Assembly: GCF_019649055.1 (NCBI RefSeq)
Contig: NW_026570225.1
Span: 992,001-1,056,000, forward strand
DNA from: Paramacrobiotus metropolitanus
Lineage: Eukaryota > Tardigrada > Eutardigrada > Parachela > Macrobiotidae
Direction of reading: 5' to 3'
Length of the DNA: 64,000 bases
Part shown: positions 47,481-59,886 of the stretch, piece by piece
How the letters are laid out: every line of letters begins with the position of its first letter
How positions within the stretch are numbered: position 1 is the stretch's first letter
Position numbers and translations under genes: made by a program
The notes under the pieces: model-generated
Told to the model about the DNA's origin: nothing
The model's input: only the letters and a program-made list of their open reading frames with translations
Databases searched by the model: none

Positions 47481-47935
47481 GGTTCGGGTAACACCGCAAC
47501 TGTACGAGCAGCTGGGCATAGTACCGGCAGTCTAGCGATGGCGCCAGAATTGGAAGCAGTGTGGCTGTATAAGATCCGAAACCGCGACAGTTTTGACGTG
47601 CCAGCATAGATGTGTGACCTTGTTCCATTTAAGGACATTAGCGCGAGGTATGACTTCCGCCGGATAGAACGTTTGGATGTACCTGCGGCAAAGCTACGAA
47701 TTGGATAGACAACCCTGGCGATGAGGCTGAAAGATTTGTTTAACAAAGTAGTGGGAAGTGGAAATGCGTTGTTTGGTTGTGGATCTGCTAAGACTTTCCT
47801 GTTCTTGTTGAAATCAAAAAAATTTCTTGTAGTTCTTATTTTTCTGTTTTTGTCCAAGTATTGTACTGACCAGACCTGAAAGTGCCTCGAGGGTTTGTCT
47901 GCTCAATGAATAAACCAAACTAAACTACGTACAAT
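47481..47935 (+). pseudogene. Decayed non-LTR retrotransposon, right fragment with 3' end
   Basis: Continues the 43140-43419 fragment: TVRVTPQLYEQLGIVPA, EAVWLYKIRNRDSFDVPA and DISARYDFRRIERLDVPA in mixed frames, matching the region downstream of reverse-transcriptase cores in jockey/CR1-like elements. It ends in a G+T-rich 3' UTR and GAATAAACCAAACTAAACTA, a typical short A-rich terminus. Many stops; a fossil. Confidence 0.7.
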
Positions 47936-48424
47936 GTCATTTCTAATTTTCAAGATTTTGTCAAGGACGTATTTCAACATTTATCACTACCGGATGCAAA
48001 GATCATGGATAATCTCATTACAGTTTGGTAGCCACTACTAGCCAGTAAAAACAAGTGGTCATCCCGGCTACTTCCGTTTTGCTCCTCAAACAATTGGGCT
48101 ATGGGCAGGCTGCAAATCGTTTTAATTCAACTATCGATCATTTCCGGTAGGCAAAGCTCGTTGCGCAAGTGGTGCGTCGATACCGTAAGTAGTGTATGTA
48201 TGACGTCGCAGTGTTGCTACTGCCAATTTGGTTCGGTTGTCATTTGTCAGTGCAGCTGCAGGTAGTCTTTTCCATTTTTCGCGTAGTTCGTGTGTGACTA
48301 ATTTGGCTTGGGGGAGCTCTCATAACAGCAGGAAACTGAAAGATCCGAACCGGCGTGTGTATGATTGCACAATTGGAAATTGATCAGCAGTTCGTGGAGA
48401 GATTAGGTTGTGGATGTTAACGGG
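47936..48424. other. Upstream region of SLC25A1
   Basis: No coding region seen; presumed promoter and 5' UTR. Confidence 0.4.
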
Positions 48425-50593
48425 ATGGTCGTATTGGAGAGCTCACCCATGGTCTCAGACCAGGACCAACCACAACCCCAAGTTCCTGATATTGTGGCGG
48501 AGATTCGTAATCTTGTTAGCCCGCCCGAACCTCCAGCACCCCCGCCGTCATTGCTTTCCTCCTTGACGCCATCCCACAAGGCTTTGAAGGGAATTATCGC
48601 TGGTGGAATTACGGGAGGCATTGAAATTGTGCGTATAAAAAGACGGACAGGCAGTAAATTTTGTTTTCTAAATTAAAATAAGTACCCTGCAGCAGCTACT
48701 GCGTTACCTTGTCATTTTGAATTTTTACTAGTGTAATTTCACCCCCGTCTAGCATACGAAAAAGTTTATTCTATTTATTGCTTTTTTTTTTCAAGTAATG
48801 GACGTATTTCCTGAATTACGGTTTGCGTGTAGTCGGTGTAGAGTAGAAAAGCGGTAAGCTGTGAGTTTTGCTAGCAAAACTCTTGTAGCTGGCAGTTTCC
48901 TGCTGTTAGGACACTGGGTGTATTTCTTTCGTAATTGCAGTTATCCTGTGTAAGCAATATTTCGCGTTGAATTGCAGTGCATTACATTCCCTACGGAATA
49001 CGTTAAGACTCAGCTACAACTGGATGAGCGCTCAGCGAAGCCTAAGTAAGTGATTGTCGTGCTCGTCTTCTCCCAGTTCTTTGTGGTTAGAGGCAGAGCT
49101 GACGACGCTGCCTAGGTGCAATCGATTTGTCGATTTCTTGTCTTGGGATGAGATAACTATGCAAATTGGGGCATAAGTGGACTGCGCCGCTTTCGTTGTT
49201 GCGCTGCCCCTTTTGACATTTTCAAAGTGTTTGGAATAATAACTTATTAATTACTGGTTTAGAGACATTTGAAAAATATGAATTGGTTTCTAATTTTGGC
49301 TCTAGTAAGAGAATTATTTGTGCCACTGAAACCATGATGCGAAGTTTGGTCATGATCGATTCTTGTGTATTCGGCGTTTGATTTCGGTGTATGACGGTGA
49401 AAAGAATGTGCTTGTAGTTTGTACTGAATATGACAACCCTGCAATTTGTTGAATCTTTGTTTCCACTTTTATTATTGCTACAGGTACACTGGAGTCATCG
49501 ACTGTGTAAAGCAGACTGTGCGAGGACATGGTGTGGCGGGTCTGTATCGCGGCTTGAGTGTGTTAGTGTATGGGTCTATTCCCAAGTCGGCTGTGCGCTT
49601 CGGTGCCTTCGAAGAGTTCAAGAAGCGCAATGTGGACGCCAAGGGCAACCTGACGCCGGCTAAGCGGCTTCTGTGCGGGATGGGTGCTGGGATTTGTGAA
49701 GCGATCTTTGCTGTTACCCCCATGGAAACCGTCAAAGTCAAATTCATCCATGACCAAAACCAACCGGTGCCCCGGTACAAAGGCTTCTTCCACGGCGTGA
49801 GAATGATTGTGCGGGAACAAGGTGGGAGCAACATCATGTTTCTGAAATGTAGAGCGGCTTTTATCACGTAATCACCTAGTAGATACTGGATAGCAGTTTA
49901 ATAATTAACGAATTCCTGGTAAAGGGGTAAGATGGTGTCGTTTGCCTTGTGTATAATAATGACAGGGATTGTGGTGATACAGTATTACAGTAGATAATCG
50001 AGGTAAACTTGGATAAGGCATCTGAAACATGATAACGTGATTATTACTTATTAACGTTCATACTCCATAGTATGACTGAAAGGTATGGAAAATTTGGTTT
50101 TCGATTCCTTAGGAATAAAAGGGACATACCAAGGCTTGACGGCGACCATTCTCAAACAGGGAAGCAATCAAGCTATTCGGTTTTATGTTGTGGAAAGCCT
50201 GAAACAATGGTACACTGGCGGCGATTCCAAACAGAAGATCAACAAACCCTTAACCGGATTGTTTGGTGCTATTGCCGGGGCTGCATCTGTATTTGGTAAT
50301 ACACCGCTCGATGTAGTGAAAACCCGCATGCAGGGCTTGGAAGCCAGCAAATACAAAAACACTCTGGATTGTGCCTACCAAATTGCAACGAAAGAAGGGC
50401 TATTTGCGTATGTATTTGCTTCTTGCTGACATGCTGGCCTAACAACTCCAATGTACTAATGTTGTTTTTTACGATTAATAGATTTTACAAAGGAACTGTG
50501 CCGCGATTGGGACGTGTCTGTTTGGATGTTGGAATTACCTTTATGATTTACGATTCCTTTATGGAGATGTTCAATAAGGTGTGGAAGGACTGA
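48425..50593 (+). CDS. SLC25A1: Mitochondrial tricarboxylate (citrate) carrier
   Basis: Inner-membrane exchanger of citrate for malate, feeding cytosolic acetyl-CoA and lipid synthesis. Five exons in phase (48425-48628, 48978-49045, 49484-49821, 50113-50407, 50482-50593) give 338 aa. All three carrier repeats carry the Px[DE]xx[KR] signature: PTEYVK, PMETVK and PLDVVK. Citrate-carrier-specific stretches include [45 protein letters not shown] and [17 protein letters not shown]. The N-terminus (~50 residues, Pro-rich) is longer than in human. The start is the first ATG after an in-frame interruption; the next Met, 8 residues on, is an alternative. Confidence 0.96.
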
Positions 50594-51133
50594 TTATGAG
50601 TGATCGGTGTCTGCAGGCATTTGTGGTATGTTTGTGTCGTCTGAGATGGTTGGGTAAAGTTTTGGGAACGTTTTGTTTTTGAGTTTTATGACGCGTTGTT
50701 TGGGTATATGTTGGAATTTAAAGGGTTTTTCCTGTCTGACGGTGGCTTTGTGGTCGAGAGATTTATTCGAATTTATTTATTTCTGTATCTTAGATTGTGT
50801 ACTGTGATGCTCCTCTTCCAAGCACAAGGGGAATTAAAACTGGTTCGTTATTACACGTACGTTAATTCGTCCGAGTAGCCTTGTTTGAAACTTTATTCGT
50901 CATGGTAAAACTTGTTAGCAGCATTTTATTCATACTTCTATCAAGTTCTATGTAAACAACAGCAGATCAAGCGCAACCTGCCTGTGTAACATTACGTACT
51001 TTCCACAGCAACTTCATCTATATTTCTGAGCAAACACATGCGAGAATATTCAAGATTTTTTCGGAAACTCTAAATATAACTGAAAGGGAACAAACCAAGC
51101 TGTGGTTCTGAAGATACAGAACACGTAAGGCTT
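50594..51133. other. Convergent spacer between SLC25A1 and TMEM11
   Basis: 3' flanks only. The 60-aa frame at 50696-50878 is Leu/Phe-rich by chance of T-rich sequence. Confidence 0.4.
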
Positions 51134-51778
51134 TCACGATAAAACTTTCCAAAAGCGATAGACAACAATTCCCACACTCAATAGGGGCAGAAACGTGGGT
51201 AAAATTCTCAGCGCCTTTCGGAAGCGTGAATTAGCGGCTTTCAAGATCAACGGCGGCTGATCACTGTAGAGAAAATGATCACTGTTCAACTGGAAGCCAC
51301 TCGTCCGCCAACGTCTGCCCAGCACCAGATACTTCAGACTGGGATCACGCATGTAGAATACACCATAAAATCCCGCAGTGGCCAGTGTCATCGACAGAAT
51401 GGGCACCGCAACCGGCAGCGTGGGACGGCTAAAGGCCAAACCAGCCGAGATGACGCTGCCCGTCACCGCCATCATGCGACAGAGATTTCCGCGGTAGATA
51501 TTCTTAGCCACTTCCTCCGCGTAGAGCGAATCCACAATGATGAAGGGCGGATTGGCCTCCATGGCCAGCTCCAGTTCCGAGAGGATCCAAGAGGGACCAT
51601 TGTTGTTGTTGTTCACCTGACCAGCTTCTGACTGCGTATCACCGTTGCCGTTACTGCTGCTGTAGGACGTTGGGGATTCCTGGCCGCGAGGCACCTGATC
51701 GCGCACCACAATAAAAGGGCCTTTCAGCGGTTCCAGCATGTTTTCAACGGGATGCTCGGTCACATTCTCTACACGCAT
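51134..51778 (-). CDS. TMEM11: TMEM11/PMI-family mitochondrial inner-membrane protein
   Basis: Single-exon 214-aa protein. TMEM11 (Drosophila PMI) sits in the mitochondrial inner membrane, associates with MICOS and shapes cristae. The N-terminal ~65 residues are variable and Ser/Asn-rich, with a poly-Asn run. The conserved core begins SELELAMEANPPFIIVDSLY, parallel to human YELEQALEAQYKYIVIE, continues with GNLCRMMAVTG (human GNCLHKTAVLAG), then two hydrophobic segments around residues 103-146 and a C-terminal one near 195-212. Family identity is good although overall identity looks moderate. Confidence 0.85.
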   Translation of the reverse strand: MRVENVTEHPVENMLEPLKGPFIVVRDQVPRGQESPTSYSSSNGNGDTQSEAGQVNNNNNGPSWILSELELAMEANPPFIIVDSLYAEEVAKNIYRGNLCRMMAVTGSVISAGLAFSRPTLPVAVPILSMTLATAGFYGVFYMRDPSLKYLVLGRRWRTSGFQLNSDHFLYSDQPPLILKAANSRFRKALRILPTFLPLLSVGIVVYRFWKVLS

Positions 51779-52797
51779 ATGATCATATCAACCAAGAAAT
51801 AATATCTCGTGATTAAGCCGTAAGCGTAACTTAAATAGCAAATACTCGATCAGAAATGTAGCATGTAAGGTATATCTGCAGAACACAAGGTGACAAGTGA
51901 CAAGACTCGAGCCTTTCAGTTCTCACGGAATACAGCAACCACTCTGTCGCTAATTTGGCGTGCAGTACTGAATATGCTAGCAAAAACAGTTGAAAAACTG
52001 TACAAATCCACAACCTACTCGTAGGCTGTATTTCGCTGCGTTAAAATTGTTTTGCTGTTGTGGTAAATCTTGGCTTATTCAGCTGTAGCAAATTATGTAG
52101 TGCAAGATTTTCATCAGAAACCTCTCAGCTACTGCAAACTGCAAAGTAGAGGTTTCCATCGCTAATGGTAAGTAAAAGAAAAATTTTTTTATTTTCTCAG
52201 TAGACTTTGCTCCTCGTGCCATCATATTAGCCTGTCAATAAAATAAATGACGAACTTACAATTACCAAGCCTTTAAGACTTTTAGGAGTGATCATATAGA
52301 TATTCATAAATATAAAATAATCATCATACTGTCTGTTCTTACAGAGGTTTTCAAATACTTATCTGATATCTAAAATGGCTAAGCCACATTAAAATCCAAA
52401 AGAATGGCAACATCAACATGGAATACCAAACGATACCGAAAATCATACCTGATTTTGAAGTCAAATTCCACACACACTCTCGAATCAAACAACAGTGTCG
52501 ATGGAGGAACCAAGTCTTACTGCACTCAAGAGCAAAACTAACTAAAGGTCCGCAACTGTGCAAGAAAATAATGATGTTATTGTGCTCTCTTTTCGAGAGC
52601 TTCTCCATCCAGGAAATCAGCAGGTGAAACTAAAAGAAGGGAAACCAAAAGAAGCACTTAATATTACCAAAAAAATTTTGATTCTAAAAACAAATATTAT
52701 GGGAGAACTCAATCCAGCGCTTTACGTATGCGCTCCTTGGCCCTACCTTACCTATGCCGTGACTTGCGAGTGCTTTTTACGTAGCATTTTATAAGGA
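51779..52797. other. Intergenic region upstream of TMEM11
   Basis: No convincing gene. A minus-strand frame at 52351-52608 is hydrophobic at its C-terminus, but I recognise no family. Confidence 0.35.
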
Positions 52798-52967
52798 TAA
52801 GGCCTCGTCCCGAATTCAAAGCGAATCTCGTTGCGATACAGCAACTCCACCTCGCGAGGTGGCTTCGCGTACCGTATCTGTAGGCGTGGCCACTGCATAC
52901 AGCCACCTCGTGCGGTTGAGCAACCGTACCATAGCGAGATTCGCTTTGAATTCGGGACAAGGCCTAA
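52798..52967. mobile_element. Foldback (MITE-like) element of about 170 bp
   Basis: Arms are near-perfect inverted repeats: AGGCCTCGTCCCGAATTCAA at 52800 and its counterpart ending AGGCCT at 52965, continuing through AAGCGAATCTCG on both sides and, with mismatches, through the ACCTCGCGAGGTGGC / GCCACCTCGTGCGG segments toward the centre. No ORF; no clear target duplication. Confidence 0.8.
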
Positions 52968-55362
52968 GTGTGCTAAGGTTGATGCCTCCTGTGCTGCGAA
53001 CTGGGCAACCCCTGCAGGTTCGGTATTTCTCGAGAGTCTTCGATTCATTCGATCTGTTCAAACTATACCTTAAAAATGCAGAAAAAAATTTTTTATGGAA
53101 AACGGAAAGTTTGCAAGTAAAACTTTTTCGGAGAAACGAGATATCAACGATTTAAATCAACTGCGCTTAGCATACAAGTGTCTGACAAACGAGGACCGTG
53201 CTAAATGCATGGCAAACTGCCCCATAGAGGAGTACTTGTTCCAATCGTAAGTACTTCGATAGTACCTCGTATGTATAGATGATAGAAGTATAATAAGTAC
53301 AGTATACGAGTATAATGGAGAAGCACCACCGGCGGCAAATTTAGACGAAATTTTTCTGTCATTTGAACTGTTTTGGTTTTGGAGGCGCCCACGTCCGCGA
53401 ACTACATGGTACGATGCCTTGGCAATACAATTCAAGAAATATGCACAATTTTTTTAAAAGCGAGACCAGTGTTTTCAATCGTCCAAAGTAAACAACATCA
53501 GCCCCAACTGAAGAAATTGATGCCGGGAGTCTACCCTCGGCAAAAACCTCCATTTAATTGTAAGTACTGGCACTGCTGCTTCCTGATTAATGTTCTGAAT
53601 CCTTTCCTTCAGCCGTATATTTCAATAAGACTTCCAGCAATCTAAAAAAAGCCATCGCAGAAATATTCGGCGTTTTATATTACTCGTAGTACATCTCTTC
53701 GATGGCTTCAGCTTCTGAGCTGCCTCAGAACGGAAACCCGAGGTCACCGGCTGAGGCTCACCACTCAAGCCGCATATATATATATATTGCTTCTTCCAGT
53801 TCCTTTGCATAATCTTGTCCAGATTATCATTAAGGTGCTAGCACGATGATTTGGCCAAAAAGGACTGCCTCAAAACCAGCTTCAGTAAACACATTCAGAT
53901 TCTAACATTGCAGGAAAGTGTGCAAGCACGTCAACGGAAATGATTAATTATAATTGACTAAGCTTCATCGAATTTTCACGGTTTCCAACTTACCGTTATC
54001 ATTTTAGGTCCTGCACGGCATCATCGCATGGATCCATGCGAACTGATCAAACAACTACTCCAACGACCTGTCTTGCGAGACCATGCCATTCATTGCATCG
54101 GAATTTGCAGTCTAATAATTGTAAGAAGTTAAGAACCATCTGGCCATGGTCGGCCATGGGGGATGGCGAGATGAGGCACATGGAAGACGCTAACGCATTG
54201 CTTCATAATAATACAGAACAGCATGTACAGAACAAAAAATGGATTCACAGGATGGCGGTAATTAAGGGTAACTGCTGGATGAAATTGGCGTCTGTACACT
54301 ACATTCAGCTCCTATAGCCTTTGTAGAAATATATTATTATCTTAGCTATTTAACGATACAGTAATGTCTGCAACTAAAAACAGGAAAGTGCTCCATAAAT
54401 CACCTACATTAAAATTGTGAATCTTGGCTGGTAATAAACTTTCGATTCTAGAACGTGAATGAGGCTAACAGCGTAATGGAGAAACTCCATGTCAGTACTA
54501 ACCGTACGCCGTACGGTAAACTTTGCTTTGTTTATTTGTGAGCTTGCTACGAAATCTTGATTAATTTTAGGCTACAGAGAAAATTACGCAGATTTTAGTG
54601 GGGTAATTTGTGAGTTCCCAACGTTTTTAATGTTAATTTGGTTTTAATTTGTTCGGTTTTTTAACTACAGGGAGAACATCCACCGGTGTAATGTATTTGC
54701 AGCTGCCGCATTCACAACCGCATACGTAATCGGTGTATCACTGGTCAACGACTTGCCACAAGTAACCGGTTTTGATTACCCGGAAGCGTAATTTTCCTGC
54801 TGCTTATCGCATGTGTCCAAATCACAATATTGTTTCTGCTTGCTGGCTTCAAGACTACAGAAAATCATACAATTACGCGGACTGCTACGAGTACATGCAA
54901 TGATACATTAAGGGACTATTATTTGCCATTGCACAATCGCTCCTTCTCCTCGCGTGTTGACAGCGCGACAGGATCAGCGGAAGTGTTGTGATGCCATAAT
55001 TTTTAGAGCTTTGATCTTGAACGTCTGCCTGGCATAAATGCAAACGGTTTGTTTAGAACGAAAATTTGTTTTGAGCAAAGTGGCTCACTCAAATCCGCCT
55101 ACATTGTACATGTGGTTTCACAAGCTTGGTCTATAATGCGGAGTAGCTATTGATTTTCAAGGATTACTTAGTATCATGTACACTTGTGTTAATTGCTGAA
55201 TAAAAAACATGGATGTCTGGTTCCGCATGGACATGCATGACAGTGAGCAGCATTGTGAAATGAAAGTGTTAATATTGTGCTGCACGCAGCATTATGCAGA
55301 CGAGGCGATGCGTTAAAGCGTGAGATGTAAGAAGTCTGGAAGATCTGTATCAATTATCGCAC
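52968..55362. other. Intergenic region with fragmentary coding-like segments
   Basis: Besides the short ORF at 53095-53250, segments at 53373-53563 (ending in a GTAAGT donor), 54029-54121 and 54676-54791 look exon-like, but I could not join them in consistent phase. AT-rich otherwise. Confidence 0.35.
53095..53250 (+). CDS. Possible 51-aa ORF or first exon
   Basis: ATG-started frame of balanced, coding-like composition (start MENGKFASKTFSEKRDIND, end AKCMANCPIEEYLFQS). The stop TAA overlaps a perfect donor GTAAGT, so it may instead be a first coding exon. No family recognised, no partner exon found in phase. Confidence 0.3.
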   Translation: MENGKFASKTFSEKRDINDLNQLRLAYKCLTNEDRAKCMANCPIEEYLFQS

Positions 55363-57363
55363 ATGGCGTATGATCAAACACCCTTTCGCAATGGTATCAT
55401 AATCGCAAATTTTTGCGAGCAAAAAGAGCATGTTGTTGACTATCCGTTTGTTATTATCCGCGGGTATGTAACGCATCCGGCAGGGAGCTTTGCGAAGACG
55501 ACTGCAATCAGCAACGACAGAAATGCCTTCAACGCCGTGTGGTCAGTCTGCCGTCGTCACTTCCGGGGGGTCGTACCGTTAGCTCTCGGAAGCAATGCGG
55601 TAAAGTTCACCGTAACCCTCTCAGGAAGCGACGACCAGCGTATGGCAACTTTGCTCAAAATTTCTTACCGCACCGCTCAAAATGATTGCTTTGTGATGCC
55701 GTTATATGTGATATGCCGAGATGCCAACGGGACCTTCCAAGCTGAAGCGGACGAGGACGATTCGCCGCACAGTGCCGTACGGAGAATCGCCACCGGGGCC
55801 GGGCTACTGCAGAGTTTTACGGCGGAAAAATTGGTTGACGAAGGATATCCCCGGAAGACATTCCGACTCTCCAGTGACATCGAAACCGGATTACCAAAGT
55901 GCACAATTTTTAGGACAAGGCTTAAAATTCAAGAATTGTACGCAATGAAAGATGTGGATATATGGAGACACTTGAAGAAGGAACTGGCTGGGCGCTTTCC
56001 GAGTTTGAAAGGCAGATGCAAGTTCCTAGCGTTTTTGGCGGACACACGCTATCAGCGGATAAAAGACGATCAGCCAGTACCGCAGCTCTATGAGGATGTT
56101 TTGCATAATGTCAAAGGACAAGTTGCTCTGGGAGGATCAAGTAAACAACTTATCGTTATATATACCGTCACACTTTTTACTGTTCACAGATGCATCGAAC
56201 TGCCAGCGTTATGGCATTAAGCAGCAACAACATTATTTTTGTTAGACTTCTGTAACTTATAATTTATTTGCAGTTAAAAGGGTTCTGCAATTTATGCCTC
56301 ATTGCCGGCGGAAAGCCGCTACTAAGCCGTTCTTAATTTTTGCAAAAAACACACACTGTCTGAGTTCGGACGTGTTCGGTATAGAGTGAATCTGGCTTTC
56401 CCTGCAGATTATGAGCTGCCAACTGCAGCCCACAAGTTTGTTTGGTGACTCTTCCAAAACCCGCTTTATTATCTCGTTTTCCGAATAATAATATTTAGAC
56501 CAATATCCTATCGTAAAAAATATACTAAGCCACTGCACCTTCGCAAAACAATTGTGCCTACCTGTAAACAAAACCGTTTAAAGGAGCGTACAGTGTACTT
56601 AAAATTATAACTGTAATATAATATGTACCACGCCGCTTTTTCAGTAGTTGCTTGACTTCACCTTTCGTATAATTATATCGTTGTCTGTTTCATAGTTGAT
56701 ATTATTATACTGGTGGATTTCTAGTAGCCACAGTAATAAATCACTGCCCTTTTGACAGGTCTTGCGCTTCTTGGTACAGGATGCTTGTATACCTGGCCGG
56801 AAAATGTGGCAGATCTGCAACGGTATTTAACGGATGAACGACCCATTAATCAATACCATTTTATGGACGACAGTGCATACAGGTACATTAAATTCATAAA
56901 CCACGCAATCATTATTTATTGTATTTTTTCGATTTTTTTTTTGAGAAGACACCTTGATAGATTTGTTGATTTGATCATGACTGGATTTTACTAGCTGTGC
57001 CGATTATTTGCTGGCATTCGGGGAATACAGATCGTTGTTCTGTTGCAGAGGAACTCGTTGGGCTTGTTACAGTACTACACTAGGGGCTGCCTGCCACGAA
57101 CTAGGACACGCCTTTGATCTGGGCCATACGCCAGTGGGAATTATGGCGCGAGGTTTTGACAATATCTACAAAGAGTTCACCGTCGAAAGACCAACAGTTT
57201 TCCAAAACAGACTCTCCTCCGAGCCTACGGGTGATTCTCGGTTGCTGCATCTTCCCGTAACCGTTGTTCCCGCTCCTCGGGAAATGTTTGTTACGGTAAG
57301 CGTACATGGGCGAGTTAATATGCCTGCTGGACTGCCCGGAAATATGCTTTTTATATTTATATA
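55363..57363 (+). CDS. Metzincin-like zinc metallopeptidase (YIL108W-type family)
   Basis: Three exons join in phase (55363-56140, 56759-56882, 57049 onward). The zinc site HELGHAFDLGH begins near residue 317: His, Glu, His and a third His at the metzincin spacing (HExxHxxxxxH), followed by the possible Met-turn GIMARG. The ~300 residues ahead contain conserved-looking segments (IIIANFCEQKEHVVDYPFV; MATLLKISYR). This matches the putative metallopeptidase family of yeast YIL108W (Pfam Metallopep, as I recall it). Most metzincins have Gly at motif position 8; here it is Asp, with Gly at position 10. If the GTAAGC donor at 57296 is used, more exons should follow, but I found none; otherwise the frame stops at 57363, giving about 405 aa, shorter than family members I recall. 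Confidence 0.72.
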
Positions 57364-59886
57364 GATATTACGTACGCGTCGCGCGAGTTCTGCAATGTAA
57401 TGTATACACTTGATTATGTACATTGTTTGTACAGCTACTGTACGTCCTACGGTGACCTACCGTATATATCTATTCACTAATGTAACGATGACTGGATTAT
57501 TGACTAACCAAAATATAAGTAACCTGAAACCGAGACTCACATTTTTCTGATAGTGGTAGCTACATATTAAATTTTGAATATTGAACGTTAGTATAATTCG
57601 AAAAAGGTTTCATAAGATTACTTCGTTGTTTCTTAAGTTTCTGCCATTTACAACGAAACAACTCTAAAGTACACCAGAAACTGTCATCTTCCAATCTTTG
57701 TTTGGACCTTTTCGGTATATATATAATACACCTACTGGATACTTGTAAGTTGTAACCTTGATTAGTTCATCTTACAGCTGTTCTAATTGAGTTACTGCCG
57801 TTAGAATTACGTAATAATGCACCAGAAATGATGAAAGTTTACATATTTTATACTTTGGTCACACTAAGTAGTACATCAAAATATAAATTCTGTATACGTG
57901 AAACGCCCGAATGCTGCTACTTTCACTATAACAGTAAATCTTATAATTATGCATTATTATTCTTTTTGGTATATTCGCTAATGCATGTGAAACAACCTTC
58001 TTCTGAGGTTTAAGAAATTTATTACTTAATAACAACCCGTTTATCATCGAGCATTACCGAAACAGAATGTTTCGGTGTCGATTGCAATTAAGTAATGAAA
58101 TCTCCTCGCTCGTCCTATGTTTTGTACTACCGAACATCAAAGTACTATCCTAGGTACTTCTCTATGTAGTAAAACGATAAAAGCAGATGCGAGGGCTGTT
58201 GCAGGCTTTGGCTGCATCGTACCGTGTGCGCGCGCAGTAATTTTTTCATTCCACCGAGTTCAAAATTCTTTTGATTTATGTTTCTTTCTAATATTCCGTA
58301 ATTAACGAGTCATTCATGGTGCCAACCATGCGTGAAATGTACGGACGGACAACTATAGATACATAAAACAATACGAAGAGGACAACTATATTGGCTTTCA
58401 AGAGAAGGATTTAAGCGGCATCGTTCGCGCAATTCTATTCGAAAAGCTACGCATTTTGTTACAGTTTTGTCAAGTATCTGTCGGTTTAAAGCACTTAATT
58501 TCTCTCTCGTTCTAAAAGAAAATGATGGGACAGTTGCATTTTGTATGTAATATATGACAAGATTTTCAATTATATGACGGTCTGATTGGCTTGGTGCTGC
58601 TGGCGTTATGTTTAAGCGCGATTATTACCGATGGTCAGTTTTTGGCACTGGGCTCGTGTATGTGTAGTATAGCCATCATAATAATCTAATGAATACCGCC
58701 GATAATACAATGCGGCGACAGACGTTAGTCTTTGCTCCCGCCCGCCAACCTAAATGCCTGGTTTGTAATACTGACAACGTCAGCTTTGCTTGACCAGAAC
58801 TAACGACATTAAGGCAGTGTTATTTGTTTTTTCTCGCACCGGTATCGCATCCATTTGTGCTTGCTTTCATATGACCATTACCGAAAACGGAAAATTGTTC
58901 GAAAGTCTACAGATTTTGTGTTATACCTATTTTTAAAGTACCGATTTTTCGAATTTATTCTGATTCATTTTTAACAGTGCATTGCTAATCGTAATTACCC
59001 TATAGCCATCTTATGCGTCCTTACCAGCATTCCCACTACCTGCGTGTTCCAAGCTTACCTTATACTGACACTACCTTATCTTAATAAATTATACCCTGTT
59101 TGTCTGTTGGATATTTCTGGAACCCTGTGTGCCTTTCTAAAATTTCGGTACGTACAGAGTACGTTGCGCAAATCTTCAAAAGATTCCAAACAAGCTATCG
59201 TTTTGTATTGTGCTGGATGCACCAGTGTGGCGGTAAACTGTTATTGCGTCATGAACCTGCTATCAGTATTTGTTGGCTTACGCTGTAATAATGATAACAT
59301 TATTACTAATATCCGTATCATATGACAATATCATTATAAGTGCTTTTTTTATATCGTGACTTAGATTAGGAGTATTACACTAAATTTGTTTCTAAAAACT
59401 GAAGACTAAAATTTAAAATTAAAAAATTGAATATAGTCGGTGAAACCGGGATAAGCGCTGCATGTTGAGCAAAATGACCTATCAAAATATTATCTTTATT
59501 ATTACATTAACTACAGTATTTTTTGTACCGTAAATAGGTTAAATCAATTATTTGCAAATAAAGCAAATACAGTAATCAGGTTTTAATAAGAACTTTGAGT
59601 GCGCTTTTTCCCTTCGCAAACCCAGTGTCTATAAACCAGTAAAGCCTGCTGTTTTTCGGCAAACTTTTGGGAATGTCTGTGTTTGTGCTTTTTACGGTAT
59701 AAACGTTTTGTTTCCCGATATCTTTTAAAGTTTCTATGAACAAATTGTTTTTATTTTTGTGCCGAATTAACGTTCTACGTTACAGCAACATTTACTGTTC
59801 ATTATTTGCTTTTTATTTATTTATATGCACGAAAATGTTTTTAGGTCAAGGTGATAAATAAATCACCTGAAAAAAGCGAAAGAAAA
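57364..59886. other. Intergenic region or unresolved 3' part of the metallopeptidase gene
   Basis: AT-rich with no frame I can connect to the peptidase. Should contain the promoter of the next gene; TTTTTAG just before 59845 looks like an acceptor for a 5' UTR-containing exon. Confidence 0.35.

Noticed and set aside
48425-51778. SLC25A1, TMEM11 and TUFM as a functional mitochondrial cluster
   Set aside because: They lie far apart on different strands with unrelated genes between; chance proximity is the simpler reading.
54029-54791. Two-exon small membrane protein (MDPCELIKQLLQRPVL ... TAYVIGVSLVND)
   Set aside because: Donor and acceptor phases do not agree for any GT/AG pair I could find, so the join is not supported.
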